A stretch of 64,000 nucleotides of DNA from Tenrec ecaudatus (lineage: Eukaryota > Chordata > Mammalia > Afrosoricida > Tenrecidae): positions 27,032,001 through 27,096,000 of the forward strand of contig NC_134540.1 of NCBI RefSeq assembly GCF_050624435.1, in the 5' to 3' direction. The position numbers and the translations under genes are program-made. The notes under the pieces were generated by a model. It made no database searches. It saw nothing but the letters and a program-made list of their open reading frames with translations, and was not told the origin of the DNA. Positions 42,245 to 53,519 of this stretch are shown one piece after another (position 1 is the stretch's first letter; the number at the start of each line of letters is the position of its first letter).

Positions 42245-43380
42245 GGGTGTCTGAATTCTGCCTCTGCCTATTGGCCTTGGGCAGGTCTGAAGTTGGTCTC
42301 CTTCCCCATTGAGAGAAACTCAGACATCGTGACCGTCACACCATTTTCTCAATACTAAAAGGGGGGCATAATTAGTGTCTCCAATTACTCTAATGAACAC
42401 ACGATGATGACTGAGAAAATCTAACCTGACCTCAGAATCTGGTCCTGATTTAGAAACTCTTAGTAAGTAGTATTAGATACAGTATTAAAAAATTACATTG
42501 AGTTCAGCTATGCATGGTTTGTCAGAAATAGCATACTTATTTTTATTTTATTTCCCATTTAAAAATCAGCCTAGATGTCTTTTTTAGATTAATTTTACTA
42601 GATTTCAGTTTTGAGTTAATTTTACTCCCCTTATATTACAACTGTATTTTTGGATGTAACTGTTTTGATAATAGTAAATTTTGCAATGGTGAGAAATTTT
42701 TTGGTCTAATTTTAAACATCATATCCATAATCTATGATTTTTTATATTTCTTCTTTTCTCAGATATCAGTTTCTATGGGATGCAATCAAGGAATCTGGCT
42801 CCTACTTAAAACCAATTCATGATATGTATAGAGCTTACCATAAGAGTTTTTACTATAGCGTCAGTTCAGACACACAACCACTTTCAGCCAGCTGGTTTCA
42901 GGGGAAAAGCTGCCTTCCTCCTCATCACAGTGTCTGAAGGAGTAACAGACTCAGGCCTGGCCTTCCTTAACTCTGTTCCTCCTCGGGTTGATTCAATATA
43001 AGGTCCTCTGTTTTGGTGTATTCAGTAGAGCCTGCCTTCAGTGTCTCTGCCACACATCCTTATCAAGGGAAAAGAGACAGGAGGGAAGCTTAAGGATATG
43101 CTTGCTCAGCCCAACAGTATTTAATGTTTTCCTCCTCTTTCTTGTCATCTCAACCCCTCACACAATATTTTCTGAGTCTATAAAACTGTAGGATCATTTT
43201 ATTTGTTGCTCTCCACCCAGCGAGAGAAGTCCCATCTATGTGTGGGTCCTCCTGACCATGACGAGTGGGGCTATTTCTAAAGAAAGAGAAACAGGCAGGT
43301 CTTGGCACCTTCAACAAGTATTAGCCCTTGCTTACACAATCACCATAAAATATTAAGGTTATGTCCCCTGGGCTCTCAGG
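42245..43380. other. Unassigned sequence
   Basis: No gene or recognised repeat. A splice-acceptor-like tract ('ttcttcttttctcag', 42749-42763) is followed by short open frames (67 codons from 42734), but nothing recognisable. Confidence 0.35.
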
Positions 43381-43384
43381 GACA

Positions 43385-43740
43385 TCAAGTACTGCTGACT
43401 CAGTGACACTCCAGTGGGTTTCCCATCATGGGTCCTCAAACTTTTTAAGCAGGGGGCCAGTTCACTGTCTCTCAGACCACTGGAGGGCCAGACTATAGAT
43501 TAAAAAAAACTATGAACGGATTCTTAATCACACAGGACAGGCAGCGGTGGCAAAAACAGCTGGCAGGCCGGATGAATGTCCTCAGTGGGCTGCATGTGAC
43601 CCGCATGCTGTAGATTGAGGAGCCCTGGGTGTACAAAGAAAGCCCAGTCATTCTCCCACTGAGCTGCTGCTGGATTCAAACTGCTGACCATGAAGATCGC
43701 CTCCCAACGTGTAACCACTGTACAACCAGGCTCCTTTCCC
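43385..43740 (-). mobile_element. AfroSINE split by a DNA transposon
   Basis: The minus-strand SINE tail ('aagtactgctgactcagtgacactccagtgggtttccc' pattern) lies left of 43427. The body and head ('gtacaaagaaagcccagtcattctccc', 'ttcaaactgctgaccatgaag', 'aaccaggctcctttccc') lie right of 43627. The 200 b between them are a separate element. Confidence 0.8.
43427..43627. mobile_element. Non-autonomous hAT-like element nested in an AfroSINE
   Basis: Terminal inverted repeats 'catgggtcctcaaact' (left) and 'agattgaggagccctg' (right; reverse complement cagggctcctcaatct) match at about 13 of 16. Subterminal 'gggccagttcactgtctctcagacc', 'ggagggccagactatag' and 'gggctgcatgtgacccgcatg' fit a Charlie-like hAT pattern seen in several mammals. 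The exact 8-bp target duplication is obscured. Confidence 0.7.
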
Positions 43741-43744
43741 TTGG

Positions 43745-44265
43745 GGATTTTATGTTAATCAACACAACAGCTCAGCTCAGCTCTCTCCAGCCCAGCTCTT
43801 TGAAGTAATGTTAACCATATTTATAACTAACATGTATTTTTAGGTACATAGATATTGCACATAATCATGCACAGCTTCTCCATGAGTCAGAACTGATTTG
43901 CTGACTAACAACACAGAGACATTTGCTGTGTTGATGTAGCAATGAAAAGACATTGAGAATGTGCCCAACACTATTTCCTATGTGATAATAACCTCATCTG
44001 TTGACCACACCCCTTAATGATCTATTATTTACTAAATTTCTATACTTACGTGAATTTGATTCTGAACTCAATCTTGCAGTATGTTAGAAGCTGCCACGTG
44101 TAGGTTTGACACCGGAATAGTAAATTTTTACTCTGATTTTACTCTTTTACTTTACCTATTTCTAATAAAGGGGCTTGGATCCACATATTGTGGTTTACTT
44201 TAGGCTCTGAGTGCTGTAGAAATGAAATTCTTCCTTGCTGAATAAGTGATAGACTGCCTCTAATT
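43745..44265. other. Unassigned sequence
   Basis: A short minus-strand-like AfroSINE tail may lie at 43880-43915 ('catgagtcagaactgatttgctgac'). Otherwise nothing is recognised. Confidence 0.35.
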
Positions 44266-44269
44266 TATT

Positions 44270-44480
44270 AAAGGAGCCCTGAAAAGGTGGGGTGTTATTT
44301 CTTGGACTGATGACCATGTGACCAGTGGGTGAAAACCACCAGCTTCTCCATGGGAGAGAGATGAAGCTTTCCACTCTCAGAACATTAACGTTTCAGAAGC
44401 CATCAGGAATAGTTGCATTTGTCCTGTAAGACTGTTAGGAGTAAGAATCAAATTGAAGACAGCGAGGTGTTTTTTGGTTT
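44270..44480 (+). mobile_element. AfroSINE
   Basis: Plus-strand: 'aaggagccctgaaaaggtgg', 'gggtgaaaaccaccagcttctccatgggagagag', 'tcagaagccatcagg'. The tail is decayed, with 'ttttttggtttg' at the end. Confidence 0.8.
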
Positions 44481-44484
44481 GTTT

Positions 44485-44818
44485 TCAATTTATGAATAAA
44501 TGACAAGCACTACCTGAAAAAAATGAAGTTAGTTTAGAATAAACCATTTAAATAATATTACACCATCTTATTTGATCATTGGTTTATTTTAAATTAGCTT
44601 AAATATTATTTTACAGAAGACATTTTCTAGATTTATTGTAATTTAAATATAGATGACCACCATGATTTAATCATATTTTATTAAATGTTTCTTAGAATTT
44701 GTTTTAAGTAATTCCATTTATTTCTAGCCATATGAATGTATGTCATCTTGCTGTTTAGTTAAAACTAGTTAATAAATAATATTTTGAAATTTTTAAAATA
44801 GCAGGATGATGTTTATTC
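44485..44818. other. Unassigned AT-rich sequence
   Basis: Very AT-rich. No gene or recognised repeat seen. Confidence 0.4.
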
Positions 44819-44821
44819 TTT

Positions 44822-45310
44822 TGTGTTAGTCAGGGAACACTAGAGACACAAATCCAAAGACACTCATATATGTATTGGAAAAAGCTCTATATCAAGAAGT
44901 AATAATATATTAAACATTCCAGCCCCATCCACATCCAGTCCATAAGTCCAATATTAGCCCTTATGTCTGATACCAGTCTATAAATTCCTCTTCAGATTCA
45001 CATAACACATGCAAGAAGTTGAATGTAGGAAGATCTCTGGCCAGGGGGTGGAAATTCTTGTGTATCCAGTGATGGTGGAAGCACCTCGGTGCTGCTGTGG
45101 ATCTCCTTGCGGCTCCTCCAGCTCCAAGGCTCTGGCTCCACTAGCATAGCTCCATGTGGTTTGTCATCAGGAATATCAAGCAGAGAAAGACTGTGTCTGG
45201 CCTCCAGTGAGCTATTGATCTCCACTGCATCTCCAAATGTAGTCATGAAGCTGTGGCCAGATTGACAGGCTAGAGTCCACCCCTTCCCAAGTTGAGAGAA
45301 TATGAATTTC
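44822..45310 (+). mobile_element. Unnamed repeat family A, copy 2
   Basis: 'tgtgttagtcagggaacact', 'tccataagtccaatattagcccttatgtctgataccagtctataaa' pattern, 'ccatgtggtttgtcatcagg', ending near 'caccccttcccaagttgagagaatatga'. Confidence 0.8.
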
Positions 45311-45314
45311 CAAA

Positions 45315-46440
45315 TCTTTTATACAAGTATAACTTTAAAACCTATTGATAATGTAAACAACACTAATTATAACTGTTGTCATCAGTTAATTATGATATTT
45401 GCTAATAATTTAATAAAATCAATTTATGTAAAATTTTAAAATGACTAAGGAAATTATTTTGTTAACATCATAAATGTACAAAGAACACATTTTGTTTAAC
45501 TGAAAATATTAGAAAATAATATGAAAAGAAAAAAAAATTAGCATCTTCAAACAAGTAAACAGGCAAATCAACAAGTAATTTGACAAAAACAGACAAAAAC
45601 TTGACTCATTCAATTTTATTGCTTTCATTGCTATAATAATACTGTGTAAGAAGATACATATAATATAAAGGTGTAAAAATCAGTAAGCATTGATAAAGCT
45701 TTCCCTATCAGTTGGTAATAGAACCTGGGTTCTTTGTGTGGAGTGGGTCTTCTGATCGGACTTCGGCATATGCTCAAGTCAGTGGGTCAGATGGTGGTTG
45801 GCAAGCAATAGGATGCTACCTCTCTTCTAAAGTAGAGTAAGCTAGCTCAGGGACGCTTTTAAGGCAATAGTATACCTGGTATAAGGGAAGTGGAAATATG
45901 CAAGGTGTGTGTGTGTGTGTGTGTGTGTGGTCTTTTACATTCATCTAAAATCCACTTGCTAAATCAAATTGAAGTTTTGTTTAGATTCAATATTGGAGAT
46001 CAATTGGAGTGGTAAAAAATTAATTGGCAAATAGAGTTTAAAATAAGTGCTAAAAATAAGTGGTTACAAAAACTGGAATTCCAAAAAATGTTTTGTATAC
46101 GATCACATTTTGGTAATTGAATTTCTGATTTTTATGAAGAAGGTAAATGGAAGCCTTGTTTTAATTATGCTACACTGTTTCAAACTTTGTTTCTACTCTA
46201 AGCATTCTACGTCACGACAGTCTAAAAAACTGTATCAGAGATAGTCATTTTTCCCTCTATTGAATGATAGTATAGTTTCTCTAAGCAAACTGTTCTGCGT
46301 ATTTTTGGAGATTCTCATACCATCTGCATTGATGCTACTTCACTGTCTCAGAGATAATAGCCTAGGTTTTAGAATTGAAAAATGAAAGGTTAGAGTGGAA
46401 TCATAGATCCATGTCTAGTCCATTGAAGAAATGACAACGT
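45315..46440. other. Unique AT-rich intergenic sequence
   Basis: No gene or recognised repeat apart from the (TG)n array at 45905. Confidence 0.4.
45905..45929. repeat. (TG)n microsatellite
   Basis: About twelve TG units. Confidence 0.95.
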
Positions 46441-46689
46441 GGGGCCGTGGAGCACCTTTGATCTCACCTGTGAGATGTTACAGTGAATTGTGGAACCTTG
46501 GGATTTAAGTGAGAGACAAAGAGGAATAGTGATTGAGTCCAGGGACAAAGAAGTGATACAGCACTTGGAAAATGTTCAACATTTGGGACAACTTAACGTC
46601 TATCCCACTGGGACCAGCTTTGTATTCATCTTTCTACAAGAAATTCTTTTTATAGTTGCCCTTTGGACATTTGTTGCTGCTACAGGAGT

Positions 46690-46990
46690 TTGTAATAGTT
46701 GACCAGGCAAGGCAGAGACCAAGGGACTATGGAGTTGAGCTGAGGGCAAAGGAAACACATGTCTGATGTTATGGCTCATAAGAGGTGCTACAGATAAAAT
46801 AACTGTCTCTTAAAAAATGGTTTCTAACTTCTTATATTTTATTTTCTCCAATTAGTCTGCAATTGAGTATTGACTGTTAAGTGTGTGTGATAATTTTAAC
46901 AGATTATTGAACCCCAAAGAGAAAGGTACCATGGGCTGGAAGGTCGTTTGAAACTAAGGTAAAGGAGATTGGAGGTTGGAGGCATGGCTG
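46690..46990 (+). mobile_element. Unnamed repeat family B, copy 3 (diverged)
   Basis: 'gttaagtgtgtgtgataat', 'agattattgaaccccaaagagaaaggtacc' and 'ggagattggaggttgg' align with the right ends at 18490-18590 and 42135-42225. The left boundary is unclear. Confidence 0.45.
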
Positions 46991-47055
46991 AGCTCTGTCT
47001 GACAGGAAGGATGCTTGAGGTAAGGAGTTGGCTTCATCTTCCAGTTAATGATGCC

Positions 47056-47073
47056 AAAAAAAAAAAAAAAAAA
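47056..47073. repeat. (A)18 run
   Basis: Uninterrupted run of 18 A. It may be the remnant tail of a retroelement, but no body is recognisable to its left. Confidence 0.9.
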
Positions 47074-47079
47074 GCCAGA

Positions 47080-47648
47080 CTTGGCTTCCTTGCTATTCCT
47101 CCCTTTCAGTTATCTCAACTTCCTCAACATCTCTGCTTTCAGGTTGATGTCATATTTTCCTAGAATTCCTAACTACATAATGATTTTCCTTTGGAGGTTT
47201 GCTAATTAGCTATTTCCTGGGGATGGCTGTCTGGTCTATTACAATCCCTGAGCATATGGCATGGTGTCCTGAACATGAAGTAATGTGTGATCCACTCTTC
47301 ATTTTATTATATCAGTATTTGTATTATTTACAGGTACTTTTCTATTCTCTGGTTCTCCTAATATCACACTAATTACATTTTTTCCAGAAGATAATAACAT
47401 ATTAATAGATTTTAAGGAATTACATAGATACACTTAAATATGTATAAAAATACAATAATGATAGGAATTGTGCTGGAGGAAACACGGTTTGCTTCATCAT
47501 CTTTATTTTCCTGTTTAAAATATTAATGCAAAATCAATCATATTCTGGAAAAATGCATCCAAATTAGAAGAGATTGTTTATATAAATTACATGAGTATTT
47601 AAATCTCAGAAATTATAAAATGATATACCATTTAGATTTTGTTATATA
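47080..47648. other. Unassigned AT-rich sequence
   Basis: No gene or recognised repeat seen. Confidence 0.4.
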
Positions 47649-47650
47649 GG

Positions 47651-48203
47651 TGTGTTAGTCTGGGTAGACTAGAGAATCAAATTCAGGGACATGCATATGT
47701 ATACAAGAAAGAGCTTTATGTACAGGAGCGATTGAATATTGAGAAAACATCTTAACCCAGTCCAGATCAAGTTCTTAAATCCAACTTTAGTTCATATGTC
47801 CTATACCAATCTATAAAGTTCTCTTTCAGACTCATGAAATACATGTAATGATGCCGTATGCAGGAAGATCACAAGCCAGTTGGTAGACAGTCTTGTGGTT
47901 CCAGAGATGTTGTAAACATCTCAGCACTGACATGGGTCTCCATGGAGCTCTTCCAGCTCAGGACACTGATGTAGTTCCATATGTCTGTCAACTGCAATGT
48001 CTCCCAGGGAGGGAGTGTTGTCAGTACAGTCACAGGGAGTCAAGAAAGAGCCTCACACCTCCAAGGAGGAATACTGGAGTTGCCAGAATACTCAGGAGAA
48101 GGCCATGCCCACACAGAGGTCTCATTGGCTATGACCTGATAGATTCCACTTCTTCACTCCTAATTTTCTCAAATTGGCAAATGATTCTATAACTACCACA
48201 AAA
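47651..48203 (+). mobile_element. Unnamed repeat family A, copy 3 (full length)
   Basis: 'tgtgttagtctgggtagact', 'aacccagtccagatcaag', 'catatgtcctataccaatctataaag', 'atacatgtaatgatgccgtatgcaggaagatcac' pattern and 'caaattggcaaatgattctataactacc' at the end. The end matches, in reverse, the start of the inverted copy at 48618, so both family ends are visible. Confidence 0.85.
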
Positions 48204-48209
48204 GGTAAT

Positions 48210-48612
48210 CATTATTTATGACAGTGCTCTATCCTGAAAATTTCACAGATAGTGTTTTATACATAAATTGATAACTTTTTAACAGTATTCATGATTACTA
48301 CCTTTTATTATTTATTATCTGTATCTTTATAAATCTAATTTTAATTTGTCTTTAAATGTTGTAAACATTATTTATACAACTTATAAATATATTTTAATAC
48401 AAACATGCACACATAAGAGTACACTTATGAATTTTACTTCCACAAAAACTAGCAATATTGATAATTTGTCAGTTGTGATAATAACTCCAATTATGGAAAG
48501 TTTTTCTATTAGTGTAATTGATGAGTAATCTGTGTACTTATTTTCATTTTTTCTTTAAATATTTTATGGTCATATGTAACTGCTTCCTGAATCTGCCTAC
48601 TAACTTTAATAA
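48210..48612. other. Unassigned AT-rich sequence
   Basis: AT-rich spacer between two oppositely oriented family A copies. No gene seen. Confidence 0.4.
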
Positions 48613-48617
48613 AATTG

Positions 48618-49086
48618 TGTGATAGTTACATAATTTAATGTCAACTCAATAAATAGGGATAGAGGTGGACAGTAACCTGTCAATCAGGTCACAGCCAGAT
48701 GATGCCTCCTTATGGCATGGCCTTCTCATGGAGATCTTGGGAACTTCCTTTTTCTGCATAAAGTTGGGCCACACTCTCTCCACTCCACCTACCTTTGGAA
48801 GATTCACATGGAAACTCACGCCAGCACTGAGATTCTTCCACTGCTACTGGATCCACGAGACTATTCACCCACTGGCTTGTCATCTTCCTGCATTCAGCAT
48901 CATTGTGAGTGGCTGCATGAGTCTCAAGAGAAATTTATAGATAGGTATTAGGCATATGGGCTAATATCAGACTTATGGACTTGATCTGGACTGGGCTGAG
49001 ATGCTTTCTTAATATGTAATTTCTCTTTCATATAAAGCTCTTCTTATACCTTGGATTTGTTTCAATAGTCAACCTGGTCTAACACA
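48618..49086 (-). mobile_element. Unnamed repeat family A, copy 4 (inverted)
   Basis: It begins 'tgtgatagttacataattta' and ends 'caacctggtctaacaca', the reverse complement of the 'tgtgttag' end of copies 1-3. It includes 'gggctaatatcagacttatgg' as the reverse of the 'ccataagtc.gatattagccc' block. With copy 3 it forms a tail-to-tail inverted repeat across about 400 b. Confidence 0.85.
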
Positions 49087-49089
49087 AGG

Positions 49090-49815
49090 GATCAGCATGT
49101 AGGTCAATGTTTTTAAGAATTTGAAGCCTCCTATTTAGTTTACAAAAAGCTCCATTTAACTCTTTCACTGTAATTTTTCTTTGACATTTTCTCTCCTTCC
49201 CCTTCTTCAGTATTTCTTTCCCCTTCAAAATCCATATGTCACTTACCCATCCTTGTGATACATGAGCTGTTCCACATCGGTGAGAGCAAGTTCTAAATTC
49301 AGCATTCTTGGCATATGGACTGTATTTCCAATGATTTCTTCCATCATGTTATCCTGATCAATTATTTGAAACGTATTCACCTAAATCAGAAACTATTTTC
49401 TAAACTCCTGCATGCATTCTGTATTTTTTCCAGAAAAGATACCATATTCCAACTACCCAGAAGAATATTAAAGTCATTATTATAGTTTAATCAATGATAG
49501 CAAAGTACTTATGTCTGTCAGGCATATGCATAATTCAATTATAGTTTCTCTTTTTGTTGACCATTGCCCAAGTTTCTATACCTTACCACACCCTACAATG
49601 ATACAAACACTCACACTGTCTTCATTGTGGAGCAGGCTATAGTCTATTTTATATAGTAAATAACTGACCATCTATGAATGAACAGTGGCTAATAATAACA
49701 ATAGGTAGTTACACACTGCAAGGGTGTATGTGGTACATAAGCAGAAAACAACAACAACAAAATGGTAATCAGTACAGTGTATCATAATTCTAACAGGTCA
49801 TAAATTGGGACTTCC

Positions 49816-49850
<35 letters not shown>

Positions 49851-50500
49851 ATAGTTTACACAATAGTTTACACAATTCTTCCTCAACAGGAAACAAAAGT
49901 TCACAGCTGCATGCTGTTTTTTTGAAATCAGCCATCACAGGAAATGAGGTTTGAGTTAAACTACATTTACAAAAATATTCACTGTGACCAGAGAGAAACT
50001 TCCCATGTGATACCACTGGGTGCACTGATGCTCGCCCAGCAGGACAAATGCCTACTCTGACAGCTCCACCCAGCAAAGCTTTTCAGGTGTTATTTGGGTC
50101 TCCCCTCATATTTGACACTTGGCCCTGCAATAACAACAACAACAAAAAACATTTAAAAGCCCTATATTGCAGTATTTACCAATTATCATTAGATAAGTAT
50201 TCCCATGTGGTCACGTTTAAGCTACCCAATAAGGTCATGCATGTTGGATGGCATACTTTTCTCTCTGATCCAGGAGGGAAGGAATCAACATGTTTTGTTT
50301 TTTGCATCCTTGATGATCTTTTCTGATTTTTCTTAAAAACAAAACAAAGGAAAAAATACACAGATGTTGTCATTTCTAGTCACTCCTCTGCCATTGAAAA
50401 ACCCAGATGGTTTGGTAACAAAAATTATTTAATCGTGTCTGAACTATTAGGTACTTTCAATATTCCCCAGTACCACAACTGAAATTGTCTTTTGTGGTCT
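49090..50500. other. Unassigned AT-rich sequence
   Basis: No gene or recognised repeat apart from the microsatellite at 49816 and short (CAA)-type runs at 49748-49760 and 50130-50147. Confidence 0.4.
49816..49876. repeat. (TA)n microsatellite with adjacent 12-13 b tandem duplication
   Basis: A (TA)n run with one G interruption to about 49851. 'atagtttacaca' is then present twice in tandem. Confidence 0.9.
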
Positions 50501-50504
50501 TCCT

Positions 50505-51010
50505 TATTCAGTAATTTACTTGCCCGTACGTATGGTACAATGGAGAACACCATAGCTTGGGTGAGGAATACCTTAGTTCCCAAAGTAACATCCCTGTTCT
50601 TCAATACACCGAGGAGGTCTTGTGCAGCAGATTTACCTAATTCAAGATGTCTTTGATCCCTTGACTGCTGCTTTCATGAGTATTGATTGTGGAACCACGT
50701 AAGAAAAAATCTTTGAGAACTTCAGCCTTTTCTCCATCTATCAAAATGAGGCCCATTGGTCCAGTTGTGAGGATTTTGTTCTTCCTTACATTTTGTTGTA
50801 ATCCATGCTAAGGGCCACAAACCTTGAACTTCATCAGCCAGTGCTTCAATTCCTCCTCACTTTCATCAAAAAGGCTGTTTCAACCTGCATCTGCAGGTTC
50901 TTAAGAATAATTCCTCCAACCCTGATTTCTCACTCTTCTTAGAATCCAACTTTTTGAATGATTTGTTAAGCATATACAGGGATATGTTGGATGAATAAAC
51001 AGGGTACCAT
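50505..51010 (-). mobile_element. RTE LINE fragment (RT C-terminal region)
   Basis: Minus-strand: 'catagcttgggtgaggaatacctta', 'ccaaagtaacatccctgttcttcaatacaccgaggaggtcttgtgcagcagatttacc' pattern, 'tgactgctgctttcatgagtattgattgtggaacc', 'cccattggtccagttgtgagg'. The reading frame is broken. It has lost its 3' end. It is the most faithful minus-strand copy of this segment. Confidence 0.85.
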
Positions 51011-51074
51011 ATGTCTAGATCAGAAAACATTAAAGATACAGTCCTGTTATGTACAGTAGTACCTATTTTAAATC

Positions 51075-51475
51075 ATACTTGTAGAGGCATGGCTCTTCCT
51101 CTGATCCTCGGCCTCTCAGCCATGCAACTCTTTGCTTAGACAAGTGTTATAAAAATTTCGTTAACACTGATAAATGCCCCCAAAGTACCCCACTCTGAAG
51201 CCACTCTAAGATACTCATCTTCACTCACTTGTAGTCTCAGTTCTGTGGCCGCTGGTGCCACCGTTGCTGCCACTTCATGCAGGGAGGTTGAAAGCACCCA
51301 CGCAGCGCTTCTTCCATCTTGATGGTCTTCTGCTCTCTCTCTTCCTGCTGGTACAAGGATTCACTTTTTAACCAGAAGAATGGTTAAATCGATCAATCTT
51401 TTCCTTAGAGTCTCCACATTATTTTTTGCCTCCTCCCACCCGGTCATTTGGTAGGAGTTACAAAGACTATGAATA
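51075..51475 (+). mobile_element. Possible repeat family C, copy 2
   Basis: It ends 'catttggtaggagttacaaagactatg', like 19968-19993. The left part is T/C-rich with 'gctgctgcc'-like stretches. The family and the left boundary are unknown. Confidence 0.4.
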
Positions 51476-51757
51476 GAGGAGGCATGCCGAGTAATTTCAC
51501 ATCATTATAGCAGCAAACAAGAAGAGTCCTTTCCAAGTGTTATTGTGAACCACGATATTGGTGTTATTCAAGGAATTTACTAGTACAAATGCTCAGGATA
51601 TAATTTTCAGACAGGATAGCCTTTTGTCAACCATCTCTCTGAACTTTGGCCTATCAACTATACGGCTTCTTGGCCTCTGCTTACTGCTTGGGTCATGGTA
51701 CAAACTCATTTTAGAGACGTCAATAAATGCCTAACGTTTTACAATTATATGAACACT

Positions 51758-51948
51758 AAGAGCCCTGGTAGTGTAGTACTCACTCATTCAGCTATGATCC
51801 GCATGGTTGGCAGTTCAAAACCAACATCAGCTCTGTGAGAGAAAGACTACAGCTTTCTACTCCCACAAGAATCTCAGAAACTCATGGAGTGGGGGGGGGG
51901 GGGTATGCTATGAGGCAGCAATGAGTTGATGGCAGTGAGGTTTAAAAC
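51758..51948 (+). mobile_element. AfroSINE with poly(G) insertion
   Basis: Plus-strand: 'agagccctggtagtgtagta', 'gcagttcaaaaccaac', 'tttctactcccacaagaatctcagaaactca'. A run of 13 G (51891-51903) then stands in place of 'caggggcagtt', followed by 'tatgaggcagcaatgagttgatggcag'. Confidence 0.85.
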
Positions 51949-51958
51949 ATTTTTTATT

Positions 51959-51994
51959 CCAATACCATACTTTTTTTTTCCAATACCATACTTT
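51959..51994. repeat. Short tandem duplication
   Basis: 'ccaataccatacttt' is present twice in direct repeat around a T-run. Confidence 0.85.
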
Positions 51995-52099
51995 AAAAGT
52001 ACTAATTAATTGGCTAAACTAAAATTTAAAGTCTGAAACCAGATAATATAATTTTCTATAAGCCTCAACTTGAAAGCATTCAGATCTAGTTCCATGGGT

Positions 52100-52556
52100 C
52101 AGCAACTTAGTGCTCCAATTTAGTCCCTGGAGAGACTCCAATCCCCAAGCCAGTCTCCTGCCAGAAAGCGCGCCACTTTATTTTCTCAATGGGCTTGGAC
52201 GCCCACTACTCCCTGTCATGTTCTGGCTCCTGGTTCTGCTGCTGACCCTACTCTGCCTTTCCTCTGCTGCCCTCTGATGTCAGAGCTCTCTCCTAGATCC
52301 AGACACTTCTTTGTACAGGAATCGTGGGGTTCAATGCACAAAGCACCCCCTGCCTATACTTTTCTCTTTCTGCAAGTGAGAATTTTCCACCTTCCTGCTT
52401 CTGAGATGGCTAATTTTATATGTAGCAGGATAACAACCAAAAGTTATTCTAATAAGTATCCCTCACAAGTAAATGCTATCAATGTCTTTTTAACACCTTC
52501 TCTTATCCAGGCCCATCAGGAAAGGGTTGCTCAGTAAAGGTAACAAAAACTATGAC
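52100..52556 (+). mobile_element. Possible repeat family C, copy 3
   Basis: It ends 'ttgctcagtaaaggtaacaaaaactatgacgag', weakly like the ends at 19990 and 51470. The interior is C/T-rich with several 'ctgctg' blocks. This is the least certain member. Confidence 0.3.
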
Positions 52557-52559
52557 GAG

Positions 52560-53290
52560 AAGAACTAAAAACCCAAGAACAACATGCAAAAACTGATGAT
52601 CATTAACATGGCCACACTATAGGAATAGATACAACTGTATCTGTGGGTTTCTGAGGCCCTATTAACTGTACTGTGCATCCTTCCCCTCTCTCCCTGTTTC
52701 AATCTATTTTCCCCTCTTTTATAAGGCTTTAGGATTCACCCTAGTCCAGCTCCACTGTTGATTAACAAACTGATAACATCTTTACATATACTGTTCCCAA
52801 ATAGGATCACAGCCCAGTGAGAAACTGAATGAACAGACAGAGCTAGACCACACATTGGAAAATAAGAATAAAACTTTGACCCACCACCTGGAGCAATCAA
52901 GGATGTGAAACCACAGTCTGAAGCTGCCAGCCAGGAGAGCAAACAGCACTCCTTATTACCCTGGACCTTCAAAGACCAGCGCGTGGCTGTTAACAGCACG
53001 ATCTCCTATTCCGTCTTTGTCTCTGGTGCGGTCTCAATTGAAGAAAGCCAAATATGATTCAATCATAGAGCAAGCTGGTTCAGTTAGCCTGCCTCCATCC
53101 CTCCCATGCCAAAAACCCTCAGTCAAGATATACCTGAAATCCTATTCCTTCTCTGACTTTCCCACGTGTGCCTGCATCTGAGGATTGCTAACTCTCTTGA
53201 TATAGCAAGATTTCCACACCCTCATACTTACTTGGTTGTCCTTTGTCTAGTTTCACAACAGACATGAACATTAGTATTACAACATCTATT
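52560..53290. other. Unassigned sequence
   Basis: A slightly GC-richer unique stretch. An 87-codon minus-strand frame (52736-52999) has no recognisable domain. The sequence could be an LTR, but no partner is present. Confidence 0.3.
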
Positions 53291-53293
53291 GAG

Positions 53294-53515
53294 GTGACCA
53301 GGGTCTCTGGTGTCTTAGTGGATTAAGCATCATGCTGCTAGCCACAGGTTGGAAATTCACATACATCAGCGGACCATGGGGAGAAAGATGCAGCTATCTA
53401 CTATGATAAAGATTTACAGCCTCAGGACACCTAAAGACCAGGTCTAGTCTGTCCTATAGGATTGTTCTGGGTCAGAATCTATTCAATGGTAGTGAATTTG
53501 GTTTAGTTTTATTTG
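53294..53515 (+). mobile_element. AfroSINE, nearly full length
   Basis: Plus-strand: 'gtctctggtgtcttagtggattaagc', 'catgctgctagcc', 'gaccatggggagaaagatgcagctatctac', 'gattgttctgggtcagaatctattcaatggtag', 'tttggtttagtttt'. Confidence 0.85.
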
Positions 53516-53519
53516 GGGG

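Noticed and set aside
42740-43000. Coding exon suggested by the tract 'ttcttcttttctcag' and short open frames
   Set aside because: Frames close within 70 codons, no donor in phase, and no recognisable protein.
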